From positions 14,394,520 through 14,458,519 of the forward strand of contig CM042553.1 of NCBI GenBank assembly GCA_023630585.1: a stretch of 64,000 bases of DNA. The letters are read 5' to 3'. Of the stretch, positions 20,901 through 32,925 are shown piece after piece. The translations under genes were made by a program, and so were the position numbers. A model generated the notes under the pieces. The model ran no database searches, was not told the origin of the DNA, and saw only the letters and a program-made list of their open reading frames with translations. This DNA comes from Cranoglanis bouderius (Eukaryota > Chordata > Actinopteri > Siluriformes > Cranoglanididae). The first letter of the stretch is position 1; each line of letters starts with the position of its first letter.

Positions 20901-23900
20901 TCCGAGATCCAGACCAGGCATCCGTCCAAGTTCTCGTCCAAGTTCTCGTCCAAGTTCTCGTCCAAGTTCTCGTCCAAGTTCTCGTCCAAGTTCTCGTCCA
21001 AGTTCTCGTCCAAGTTTCAAAGGAAAACCCGACACGCTCTGCTCTGGTTACGGGACACTGGACATAACCAGCCTCAGGTCCTGGAGGGCAGAGGTTAGGA
21101 TCCTGCCCAGGGCCCCAGGTCCACCAAAGTGGATGGAACTTGCGGTGCTTCGGGAGCCGCGCCTTGGGGGGGGGGGGCTCTGTTAGGTTTCCCCTTCTCT
21201 AGCTCTCGCTACACTGCAAGGAGTAGCGAGTGGCATACTTCCACATTCCATTGCGCGCATTCCAGCGCTATTTAAAAACTCTCCGATGGATGTTTTATTC
21301 ATGAACCCACGTTTTGTTTACCTCTGCCATGTGTTCTCATGTGTTCGTTCACGTCATGTCTCCGCCTCCTGTGTTTCCCCATGTGCTTATGTTTTTGTTC
21401 ATGTCATGTCTCCGCCTCCTCATTTCACATTGGTTCATGTTTGTTGATGTCAGGTGTTTTTGATTTGGACATGTGATTGACGTGTTTAAATACGCCGCTC
21501 CGTTTCCGCTTCGGGGCGGAGTATTAGTTTAGCTTAGTTTAGTTTAGTTGTTCCCTTAGCTCTGTTTCCGTGGTTTCCAGACCACCTCCTAGCGATGTGC
21601 GTTTACTTCCGTAGCTCGTAATTCGTGGTTTCCAGACCACCTTTCTACCCTCGCGTTCTTATTCCTTAGCTCGTAGTTAGTGGTTTCCAGACCACCGCCT
21701 AGCCTAGCGTATATTTCCCTGTGTTTTCCGGATTTTCTACCAGTTGTGGATTACTGTGTTTCTTTTTTGGATTACTGCCTCAACGGCCAAGTATAGTATT
21801 ATTTTGGGATTACGGTGACATTTCTGTTTATAGATTTATGTTCAGTGGAGTCTTTTATGTTTGTTGATGTTTGAACTGTTCCTAATAAACTGACCACTTT
21901 CCCCTGCAAGTGCATCCTGCTTCTCTCCCACACCACGTGTCCTAACAGTATTATGCATATTCATAAATCCTGGCATTCTTTATGACCTTAAAATGCAGAG
22001 TTGTCTCTAGGCCATTTTCAATATGTTTTGGCATTAAATTGGATAATGTATTGTTCCTCAAAGATTAATTTTATGGATGAAAATGACAAGGGAAGAGGAG
22101 ATTTGGCAGAGTAACTCCCCCGTTGCAGTGGGCTTTTACTGGAACTGTTAACAGAATGGGAGAGAACAGGAAACCTATATCAAGGGAGTACAGATCTCTA
22201 TGAATCATCTGTAAATGGAGACAGAACCGTAATCACCTTATGGTTTCGTGTCCATTTATTGATGATACATTAGTTGAGACTTTGTGGTGTGAAGTTTAAC
22301 CTTTCCCAGTACCTGGATAATTTCAGTGGCAGGTTCTTTCTGGATCAGCTTAGAGACAGAAGATACACAGGAGGTGAGAGCCAACCGCTTCTCCTAGCAT
22401 GGTCATGTGATCAGCGATGAGAGACAGATTCCCTCTGTGGTGCGAGAAGAGAGGGAGGAATAAAGCATGATTTCACCTCTCTCTGTAGCATCTGATGCCT
22501 CCTGGCTGACGCCTGGCCTGCATTTAGAGGGAAAGTAAATTAATTAGTGTCTTTTCGTTCTCTTGCACAGATGCTGTCAAAAAGGCTTTCATCACAGAGG
22601 TATGAATTAACTGGCTTGTCTATTTGCAGTAAATCATAAGCCCAGCAGATAACTGCCCACTTCTATTACATTAGTGTCATTAAAAGGACACAATGTGGTC
22701 AAAAAGCAGTGCTAATATGTTCTCCCATGTATCTCCCTGTTAGATGGCATCATCTTCAGGCCAGCCAGGCCTCGGGAAAAAGATTGGACACAGAGGAGTG
22801 GACGCTTCCGGAGAGACGACGTACAAGAAGGTGCTTCTTTTATTTTATCTGTAGTATTCAAACACAAGTGTTACTACGACAACAAATCTTGAACTAAAAT
22901 GAAAATGTCATCTACTTTAAGTGACCAGTGATGACGTCATTGGCTCATCATCACCTCTGATGTCATCATCACCTCTGACTCTTTCTTTCACAGACCACAT
23001 CATCAGCACTAAAAGGAGCCATCCAGCTCGGCATCGGCTACACGGTGGGCAATCTGAGCTCCAAGCCTGAGCGGGACGTCCTCATGCAGGACTTCTATGT
23101 AGTGGAGAGCATCTTCTTCCCCAGGTTAGTATACATTTTCACTCCTGAGGCACAGAAACAGTTTTTTAAATTTATTTTATTTTATACAATTATTTATTTA
23201 TTTTTATTTAAATATATCCCAGACCCATATCCTATTGTGGACTATAACTATTCCTCATTACAGAATCAGGTTGTTCACTTGTTGTAGTGAAAATACAGCA
23301 AGCTACTGTATAGTAAGAGATAAAGCGGGGTTCCTACTCCCAAATCCTTCAGAGGCCCTAAATTCCTACAAAAGAGAGAACTGGAAAGAAAAATAAGGGC
23401 AGAAAAGATAAAGAAACATCTACGAATGGCAACTACACAAACTACACAATCTTTCTTCCATCCCATCTACTGAAATGCAAGAGAATAAACTGAATTAATG
23501 ACACACACATACACAGCCACAGACAGACAGACACCAACAGAGACAGATGCAGACACAGACAGACAGAGGCACAGACACTGACAGTCACAAAAAGATGGGA
23601 CAGACAGACATACAGTGACAAAGACAGACATAAGCAGACAGGGAGTGACAGATGGACACAGAGAGAGACAGACAGACAGAGACAGTCAGTCACAGAGAGA
23701 TGGAGACAGAGAGAGACATACATACACGGACGGACAGAGACACATACAGACAGTCACAGATAGAGAGAGAGAGAGACAGACAGAGAAAGAGACAGATGGA
23801 GACAGAGAGACAGACACAGAGAGACATAGAAACCTTAATATGAGATAGTGATTCTTTTTACTTCTGCAGAGAAAAGGAAAAGGATAAAAGGTAATATTAA

Positions 23901-26900
23901 TGCTAATTAACAAACAGCCACACATAGAAAATGTCACATGGGCTGGATTAACTTCAGCACTTTTTGTAAATAGGTTTAAAAATATGAGGGTTATTGCTAC
24001 TGTGTAACTAAAAGTCATTTATTTCAGCTAATCCATAAAGTATTGTTCCTATTGTTGGTTCATTTAAGTGGCTTTCAACAGATGCTTCTGCTAAATATGA
24101 TAAATGTATTTGTATTTATATTTATTTGTATTTCAGCGAGGGGAGCAACCTGACACCTGCCCACCACTTTCCAGACTTCCGCTTCAAGACGTATGCTCCT
24201 GTGGCTTTCCGTTACTTCAGGGAGCTGTTTGGAATTCGTCCCGATGACTATCTGGTAAGAACTGAGAGGTGTGTTTAACCTGATAACTCTGTACAACAGG
24301 AACACCTCAGCATGCCAATAAATTTTCTGTAAAAAGTTTCTGTGGTTCATGTCAGTTGTTTTTTTTTTCTTCCATGTTTGTGTTTCTTATTATCATTATT
24401 TCCTGTTTCACCACAGAAAATTTCACCATATCAACGATTATACACTTTGTTAAATAACAATTTGTTTTTCATATCCACTTATTAGTCTTAGATTGTTATG
24501 GAGCGGCCATCGTACAACTCCCCGTGAAAGCGCTGTTGCTATAGAAACGATAACGTATTAAATGAGTGCATTATATTTAAGCAACATTGCATGAGCAAAA
24601 GTGCAGTTACTGAATACTGGCACAGTCGTGATTCAGCCACACTGACTTTATAGCATGTCGGCTAGCTCGCTCACATCGATTTGTATATTCCTGTTAAAGG
24701 TGCTTCCAGTGACACTGGTGTCCCTTTTTCCTTTTCAACTTCATCTGTCAAGCTTTCATATTTTAAGTCAAAAGTTATATTCATGAAAAATGTATCATTT
24801 GCCATGCCCGATGATGATGATGCAAACACTACTGCAGTAACAGTTTCGAATTAGGAGGTGGAATTTTATGTGGCGAACACAGATGAGTGGAGGGATGCAC
24901 ACAGCGAAACATCCCAGTGCGGTTATAATCAATATCAGCACCCTTGGAACGCTGCTCGACCAATCAAATTAGTGGACTGGAACTAACTGTTGTATGAATA
25001 TTGTATGTGTATATATGAACCTGTGATTTCAATCAGAGCTGCTGTTTTAGAAGCACTTTCTTTACTTTAGAAACGCTTTCATCAGAATCGAGAATTCAAC
25101 CACACTGTGATATAAACAGATGTAGCACAGCAATATTTAGGAATCGTACATACAGTATCTCACAAAAGTGAGTACACCCCTCACATTTTTGTAAATATTT
25201 TATTATATCTTTTCATGGGACAACACTGAAGAAATGACACTTTGCTACAATGTAAAGTAGTGAGTGTACAGCTTGTATAACAGTATAAATTTGCTGTCCC
25301 CTCAAAATAACTCAACACACAGCCATTAATGTCTAAACCGCTGGCAACAAAAGTGAGTACACCCCCAAGTGAAAATGTCCAAATTGGGCCCAATTAGCCA
25401 TTTTCCCTCCCCGGTGTCATGTGACTCGTTAGTGTTACAAGTTCTCAGGTGTGAATGGGGAGCAGGTGTGTTAAGTTTGGTGTTATCGCTCTCACACTCT
25501 CTCATACTGGTCACTGGAAGTTCAACATGGCACCTCATGGCAAAGAACTCTCTGAGGATCTGAAAAAAAGAATTGTTGCTCTACATAAAGATGGCCTAGG
25601 CTATAAGAAGATTGCCAACACCCTGAAACTGAGCTGCAGCACGGTGGCCAAGACCATACAGCGGTTTAACAGGACAGGTTCCACTCAGAACAGGCCTCGC
25701 CATGGTCGACCAAAGAAGTTGAGTGCACGTGCTTGGCATCATATCCAGAGGTTGGCTTTGCAGAATAGACGTATGAGTGCTGCCAGGATTGCTGCAGAGG
25801 TTGAAGGGGTGGGGGGTCAGCCTGTCAGTGCTCACACCATACGCCGCACACTGCATCAAATTGGTCTGCATGGCTTTCATCCCAGATGGAAGCCTCTTCT
25901 TCACAAGAAAGCCCACAAACAGTTTGCTGAAGACAAGCAGACTAAGGACATGGATTACTGGAACCATGTCCTGTGGTCTGATGAGACCAAGATAAATTTA
26001 TTTGGTTCAGATGGTGTCAAGCGTGTGTGGCGGCAACCAGGTGAGGAGTACAAATACAAGTGTGTCTGGCCTACAGTCAAGCATGGTGGTGGGAGTGTCA
26101 TGGTCTGGGGCTGCATGAGTGCTGCCGGTACTGGGGAGCTAATGCCAACATGTACTGTGACATACTGAAGCAGAACATGATCCCCTCCCTTCGGAAACTG
26201 GGCCGCAGGGCAGTATTCCAACATGATAACGACCCCAAACACACCTCCAAGACGACCACTGCCTTGCTTAAGAAGCTGAGGGTAAAGGTGATGGACTGGC
26301 CAAGCATGTCTCCAGACCTAAACCCTATTGAGCATCTGTGGGGCATCCTCAAACAGAAGGTGGAGGAGCGCAGGGTCTCTAACATCCACCAGCTCTGTGA
26401 TGTCGTCATGGAGGAGTGGAAGAGGACTCCAGTGGCAACCTGTGAAGCTCTGATGAACTCCATGTCGAACAGGGTTAAGGCAGTGCTGGAAAATAATGGT
26501 GGCCACACAAAATATTGACACTTTGGGCCCAATTTGGACATTTTCACTTAGGGTGAACTGACTTTTGTTGCCAGCGGTTTAGACATTAATGGCTGTGTGT
26601 TGAGTTATTTGGAGGGGACAGCAAATTTACACTGTTATACAAGCTGTACACTCACTACTTTACGTTGTAGCAAAGTGTCATTTCTTCAGTGTTTTTCAGT
26701 AAATTTCTTTCATGTCCCATGAAAAGATATAATAAAATATTTACAAAAATGTGAGGGGTGTACTCACTTTTGTGAGATACTGTACATTACATACATTATA
26801 CATATTTGTTTGTGCCGTTTCTCATTAGAGGTTGTGAAAAGCTGAACAGACCATGTCCATCCGCAACTACAGTCGCACTTGTGCCCACAAGAGACAAATA

Positions 26901-27012
26901 TAAAACAGCAGCATCAGCTTGGTACTTGTGTCGTGTGAACTAGGTTTTGCATTTCTGTTGGCTGTGTTCATATTTCATGGTTTGCCTACGTGTTTGTCAG
27001 TTTTGGAAATCA

Positions 27013-27094
<82 letters not shown>

Positions 27095-30000
27095 GGAAAC
27101 AATATGGTGTTTATTTGCATGTCTGAATTTACATCCACAGACATTGCCTGTGCAGCTTTGTCCGTGCAGCAATGTGTGTGTGTGTGTGCATGTACACATA
27201 ATGAGTCTGTGTGTGTCTAAACGTTTGTGCTTGATGTGTGTGTGTGTAATACGTGTCTGTCTGTGTGTGAAGTGTGTATATGTATGAAACGTGTCCTTGT
27301 GTGAAATGTGTATGTGTCCGAAATATGTGTGTGTAATAAGTTTGAGAAGTGCATGCGTGTGAGAAATGTTTGTGTGCATGTTTGAGCGCGTGTATATGTT
27401 TGCAGGTGTGTGCGTGAAATGTATGCGTGTGTGAAATGTGACCCTGTGTGTGTGTGTGTATTTGTGGAGTTTGGATGGCTCGCTCTGGGTGAATCGTTTC
27501 TCCCACTCAGTGACTCATTTGAAGACCATGTGCCAGACGGCATGCTGAGAATTTCTGATTCATTTTCTCTCAATTTTTCCCCCTTATTTTTTATCAAGGA
27601 GTGCAAGCTGACACTGAATTTGTCCACTTCTTTCATCTCTGTTCATGAGCTTATTGTCTGTTATTATGTATACTGTTAAAACTAAAAACTGTCATTTATT
27701 CTCACCAAACAAAATGTCATTGCCCTTAGGATATTTATTCATGCATTTGTTTCATATTTTTGTCTATATTTATTTCAAACCAGTGGTTCTGGTTTTGTTT
27801 GTCCTCTGCAGTACTCTTTGTGTAACGAGCCTCTAATTGAGTTGTCGAACCCAGGAGCCAGCGGTTCTGTGTTCTATGTTACCAAGGATGACGAGTTCAT
27901 CATCAAGACCGTCATGCACAAGGAGGCTGAGTTCCTTCAGAAGCTTCTGCCTGGATATTACATGGTGAGCTTCCTGAACATCCAGCGTTTTTTACTTTTC
28001 CTTCAGGGTACTCTTTGATATTGCACTATTTCTGGAGGTGGAGGTTACTGAGGTGCAGCGACATTGTTGGAGAATCTCAGTCATTTTGCTTCAAAATGTC
28101 ATCGGACATGTTAATCAGTGAAAATTAGCTGTTTTGCTCATTTTAAAACGGAAATATCATTGTTAATGGGCTTCTTAAAAGCTCAGTAACGATTTTACTA
28201 ACATTTATTATTCAGTGCTTTCAGTAAAGCTGGGCCTGTTGTTGCTTTGTGTTGTTTCTCATTCCAAAGCAACGCTGCTATATTCGGAATGTTTTCTTGC
28301 CTATTTTTACCACTTGGTTTTTTCCTCGAGGCGGTATGTGTACCCATTAGCCGAATAATAAAATTAGCAGGCACCATTAACATACAAATGGCAGTTTTAT
28401 TTTAGCTCTTCACGTGTTTCTGCATTTAAGCAGTTAGCAGGCATTCACATGCCAGGAGCACTGCTTATGAGGGTGGATAGGAAGCGGGATGAATTGATGG
28501 CTGTGGCTCAGCTCAGCTCTCTTGAGGACGCAAGCTGCTGGCTGATGATAAAGTAAAACCAATGCTGGTCCCTTTATAGACCACATGACTCTGCATGAAT
28601 TAGTCACGATTCTGGCAACAAGTACTCACCACACATTTTTTTCTGCTTTTCAGCCCGTAACACACTTGATTCAACACAGCTGAATTTTTCATATCACTCA
28701 AGTCCTAATGACTTGAGTGATATGAAATTTTTTTATCACTGATTAAAGTGTAAAAAGAAAAGTTTTGATATTGGTAAATTTTTATGATCTAGAATGAAGC
28801 AAATGCCAGCAGTGTTTTGACATGATTGTCATTTTGCCAATTTCAATTAAACACAATGCAAAACAATATAAATTAGAGCTGCACAAGAAACATATTCAAA
28901 TCACAATTTATTCTTCAGTGCAATTTAAAACATGAACAGCATTGATTGCAGCACATGCACTTGGGCATCCATTGTATTTAACAGAGCACCACACTTGTCT
29001 CTTGTTAGATGTGACAGCTGAGCTTAAACATTGTACCACATGACCACACACACACACACACACACCCACCCACCCACCCCCCTCTGCAAATAACTGAGCA
29101 AATAACTTGTATAATGAAAAAAACTTTTGTCATAAGCAAAAGTTTAATATCATGTATTGAATGTTAAATTCCCAGTTGCTAAATCAATGAATGTGGCATG
29201 TGAGTCCTGGCTGCACACGCCGTCTCACTCAAAACCTGCCAGTGACGCATTACACATGAGTGCATTTATCAACACCAGTGATTTTCACCTATGAATATCT
29301 CATGAGCAGAAGAACAGAAACATTGACATGTCTAATTATTTAGCCAGCCATTAATCAGGAGCCTGTACTAATTATTTTAGTAGGACCTGATGTGGTTTCT
29401 AATTTGTAGGCGGGGTGTTTTGTCGATTAGCAGCATTATAGCATTTGTTTTCATGGTTACATTCAAACATTGATATAGTTCTTGATATTGTGCAAGTGTC
29501 AATGCAATAGGCATTTTGATAAAAGTAGTTAATGCCCATCTGCCAGCCAATTAGAGACAAGTATTTGCTGTGGCCTTGGTATACAGCCGTGGCCAAAAGT
29601 TTTGAGAATGACACAAATATTAATTTTTACAAAGTCTGCTGCCTCAGTTTTTATGATGGCAATTTGCATATACTCCAGAATGTTATGATGAATTGCAATT
29701 AATTTCAAAGTCCCTCTTTGCCATGAAAATGAACTTAATCCCAAAAAAACATGTCCACTGCATTTCAGCCCTTCCACAAAAGGACCAGCTGACATCATGT
29801 CAGTGATTCTCTCGTTAACACAGGTGAGAGTGTTAACGAGGACAAGGCTGGAGATCACTCTGTCATGCTGATTGAGTTAGAATAACAGACTGGAAGCTTT
29901 AAAAGGAGGGTGGTGCTTGAAATTATTGTTCTTCCTCTGTTAACTATGGTTACCTGCAAGGAAACACGTGCAGCCATCATTGCTTTGCACAAAAAGGGAT

Positions 30001-32878
30001 TCACAGGCAAGGATATTGCTGCTAGTAAGATTGCACCTCAATCAACCATTTATCGGATCATCAAGACCTTCAAGGAGAGAGGTTCAACTGTTGTGAAGAA
30101 GGCTTCAGGGCGCCCAAGAAAGTCCAGCAAGCGCCAGCACCGTCTCCTAAAGTTGATTCAGCTGTGGGATCAGGGCACCACCAGTGCAGAGCTTGCTCAG
30201 GAATGGCAGCAGGCAGGTGTGAGTGCGTCTGCACGCACAGTAAGGCGAAGACTTTTGGAGGATGGCCTGGTGTCAAGAAGGGCAGCAAAGAAGCCTCTTC
30301 TCTCCAGGAAAAACATCAGGGACAGACTGCTATTCTGCAAAAAGTACAGGGATTGGACTGCTGAGGACTGGGGTAATGTCATTTTCTCTGATGAATCCTC
30401 TTTCCGATTGTTTGGGGCATCTGGAAAAAAGCTTGTCCGGAGAAGAAAAGGTGAGCGCTACCATCAGTCCTGTGTAATGCTAACAGTAAAGCATCCTGTG
30501 ACCACTCAAAACATCGACATTTTGGGTCCATGGCCAGGAAACTCCCCAGACCTTAATCCCATTGAGAATTTGTGGTCAATCCTCAAGAGGCGGGTGGACA
30601 AACAAAAACCCACAAACTCCAAGCATTGATTATGCATTAATGGGCTGCCATCAGTCAGGATGTGGCCCAGAAGTTGATTGACAGCATGCCAGGGTGAATT
30701 GCAGAGGTCTTGAAACAGAAGGGTCAACACTGCAAATATTGACTCTTTGCATAAACTTCATGTAATTGTCAATAAAAGCCATTGACACTTATGAAATGCT
30801 TGTGATTATACTTCAGTAACAGTTAGTAACATCTAACAAAAAGATCTAAAAACACTGAAGCAGTAGACTTTGTGAAAATTAATTTGTGCCATTCTCAAAA
30901 CTTTTGGCCACGGCTGTACATATGTGTAATGCATATTTGTAATCTGACAGTTTTTTTCCCCTTCCTACAGAACCTTAACCAGAACCCTCGCACATTGCTG
31001 CCCAAGTTTTTTGGCTTGTACTGCGTGCAGTCCGGAGGAAAGAATATCCGGGTGGTGGTGATGAACAACATCCTGCCCAGGGTGGTACGCATGCACCTTA
31101 AATATGACCTCAAGGGTTCCACATACAAGCGCCGGGCCTCCAGAAAAGAGCGAGAGAAGGCAAGGCCAACGTTTAAAGACCTCGACTTCATGCAGGACAT
31201 ACCTGAGGGCCTGATGCTGGACGCGGATACTTACAGTGCCCTGGTCAAGACACTCCAGAGAGACTGCTTGGTGAGGGCTGGATGTTTTTTTTTTGTTTGT
31301 TTGTTTGTTTGTTTATTTTATACACAGTCATTCAAAAGATTTATCCTAAACACTCAAGATAAAGCTGAGGACCCTGGAGCTGTGAAGTTGCAACTCTACC
31401 TCAACGAAACTCGAGGTGTTCAAAAACTTTTAAGTGGCAGCGTATTTATAAAGCTCAAAGCTGTAAGCATGTGATGATGGGTGTTATATGCCCTTAACAA
31501 TAAAACCACTTGCACACATAGATGTTCCATGAAGTTAGTGGAAGAACTACCCAAAAGGGGAAATAAAGGAGTAGGCTGAGTGAGCATTAGGTGATAAAAA
31601 TGGGGATAAACAAAAGAAAGTTGAGATATATACAGTCATGTGAAACAATAAGTACACCCCATGGAAATTGTTGGCTTTTTTGACATATTTGGACAAGCAA
31701 ACATTTGATCATCTTTGAAACAGTGCCTATTAATAAAGCTGATATACTTGGGGGGGGGGGGGGGAACCACAAGGAAAATGAGCTTTTTCAATCATTTATT
31801 CAACAGACATATCAAGAGATGTGATATTCTTCTTTGGAAAAAGTAAGTATACCCTTGGCCTCAGAAGCTAGTATTGCCCCCTTTAGCAGAAATAACGTCT
31901 TGTAAGCATTTTGCATAATTGTTCACCAGGCTTGCTGGAATTTTTGACCACTCTTCCATGCAATATTCTTTCAGTTGCAAGACGTTTGAGGGATTTCTTG
32001 CATGTACTGCCCGTTTCAAATCCCCCTACAACATTTCAGTGGGATTCAAATCTGGGCTTTGACTAGGCCATTCCATAACCCTCTATTTCTTCTTTTTGAG
32101 CCGTTCCTTGGTGGATTTGCTAGTGTGCTTAGGATCATTATCCTGTTGAAAAGTCCACTTTCAGTTCAACTTCAACTTTTGGACAGATGTCCTCTCATTA
32201 TCTTCAAGCACTCTTTGATATGATGCAGAATTCATAGTTGAATCAATGAATGCAAGCTGTCCAATCCCTGGGGCAGTGAATCAACCCCAACCCATAACAT
32301 TTCCACGACTGTGCTTCACAGTTGGTATGAGGTGCTTCTCCTGAAAAGCTGTCTTTGGTCTGTGCCAAACATGTCTGCTGTTACTGTGGCCAAACAACTC
32401 TTATCGTTTATTCATCTGTCCAGAGCACTTTGACACCAACAGTTGCAGGACTTACTAGCAGATCCTGTGATGAAATCCACAACCTTTTTTCTGAAGGCCT
32501 TATAGAACTCTTTAGATCTTGGTATGATGACACCACACACCTCAATAGCAAAGGGAACACTAGATATGAGAGGGGTATAAATAAAACCGGTTCCACCTGC
32601 ACTCCCTAAGCAGATTCTAATCACTGGCACCCAATCTTGAACACCTGATTTTATGAATTTGAAGGTGTGATAAATGTAGGGGTGTACTTACTTTTTCCAT
32701 GTGACTGATCTGTTTTTTGTTCATTTATAATTGTGAAAATTACTACAAAATGTCAGTTTTATGTCATTTGATAGTGCATCAACTTTATTAATAGGCACGG
32801 TTTCAAAGAGGATCAAATGTTTGCTTGTCCAAATATGTCAAAAAAGCCAACAGTTTCCATGGGGTGTACTTATTTTTT

Positions 32879-32925
<47 letters not shown>

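Larger units (their letters stand above)
17502..21947 (+). mobile_element. Complete non-autonomous sushi-type (Ty3-like) LTR retroelement
   Basis: Two LTRs (17502-18292, 791 bp; 21181-21947, 767 bp) start TGTTAGG and end CCTAACA, and the insertion is flanked by GTATT on both sides (17497-17501, 21948-21952). The internal region has a self-complementary primer-binding site, a gag-like frame, a METAP1-like finger, repeat arrays and a G-rich polypurine tract. I see no protease, reverse transcriptase, RNase H or integrase, so mobilisation would need a helper. The LTRs differ by one 24-bp indel and about 15-20 substitutions by hand count, which points to a fairly recent insertion. It lies in pip5k1c intron 1, same orientation as the gene. 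Confidence 0.93.

Noticed and set aside
18922..21010. Collagen- or mucin-type host gene
   Set aside because: The tract lies entirely between two LTRs, shares the Gag frame and has no introns or signal peptide.
23490..23835. CRISPR-like array of short repeats
   Set aside because: No spacers of unique sequence, imperfect 4-6 bp units; an ordinary vertebrate minisatellite.
23442..24018. Several frames rich in Asp/Arg/Thr or Cys/Leu
   Set aside because: Arise from the GACA/GAGA minisatellite on both strands.
26919..27636. Frames coding Cys-Val or His-Thr repeats
   Set aside because: Translation of the GT/CA microsatellite and GT-rich sequence downstream.
31743..31772. Proline-rich minus-strand frame
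   Set aside because: Product of the G homopolymer inside a transposon.
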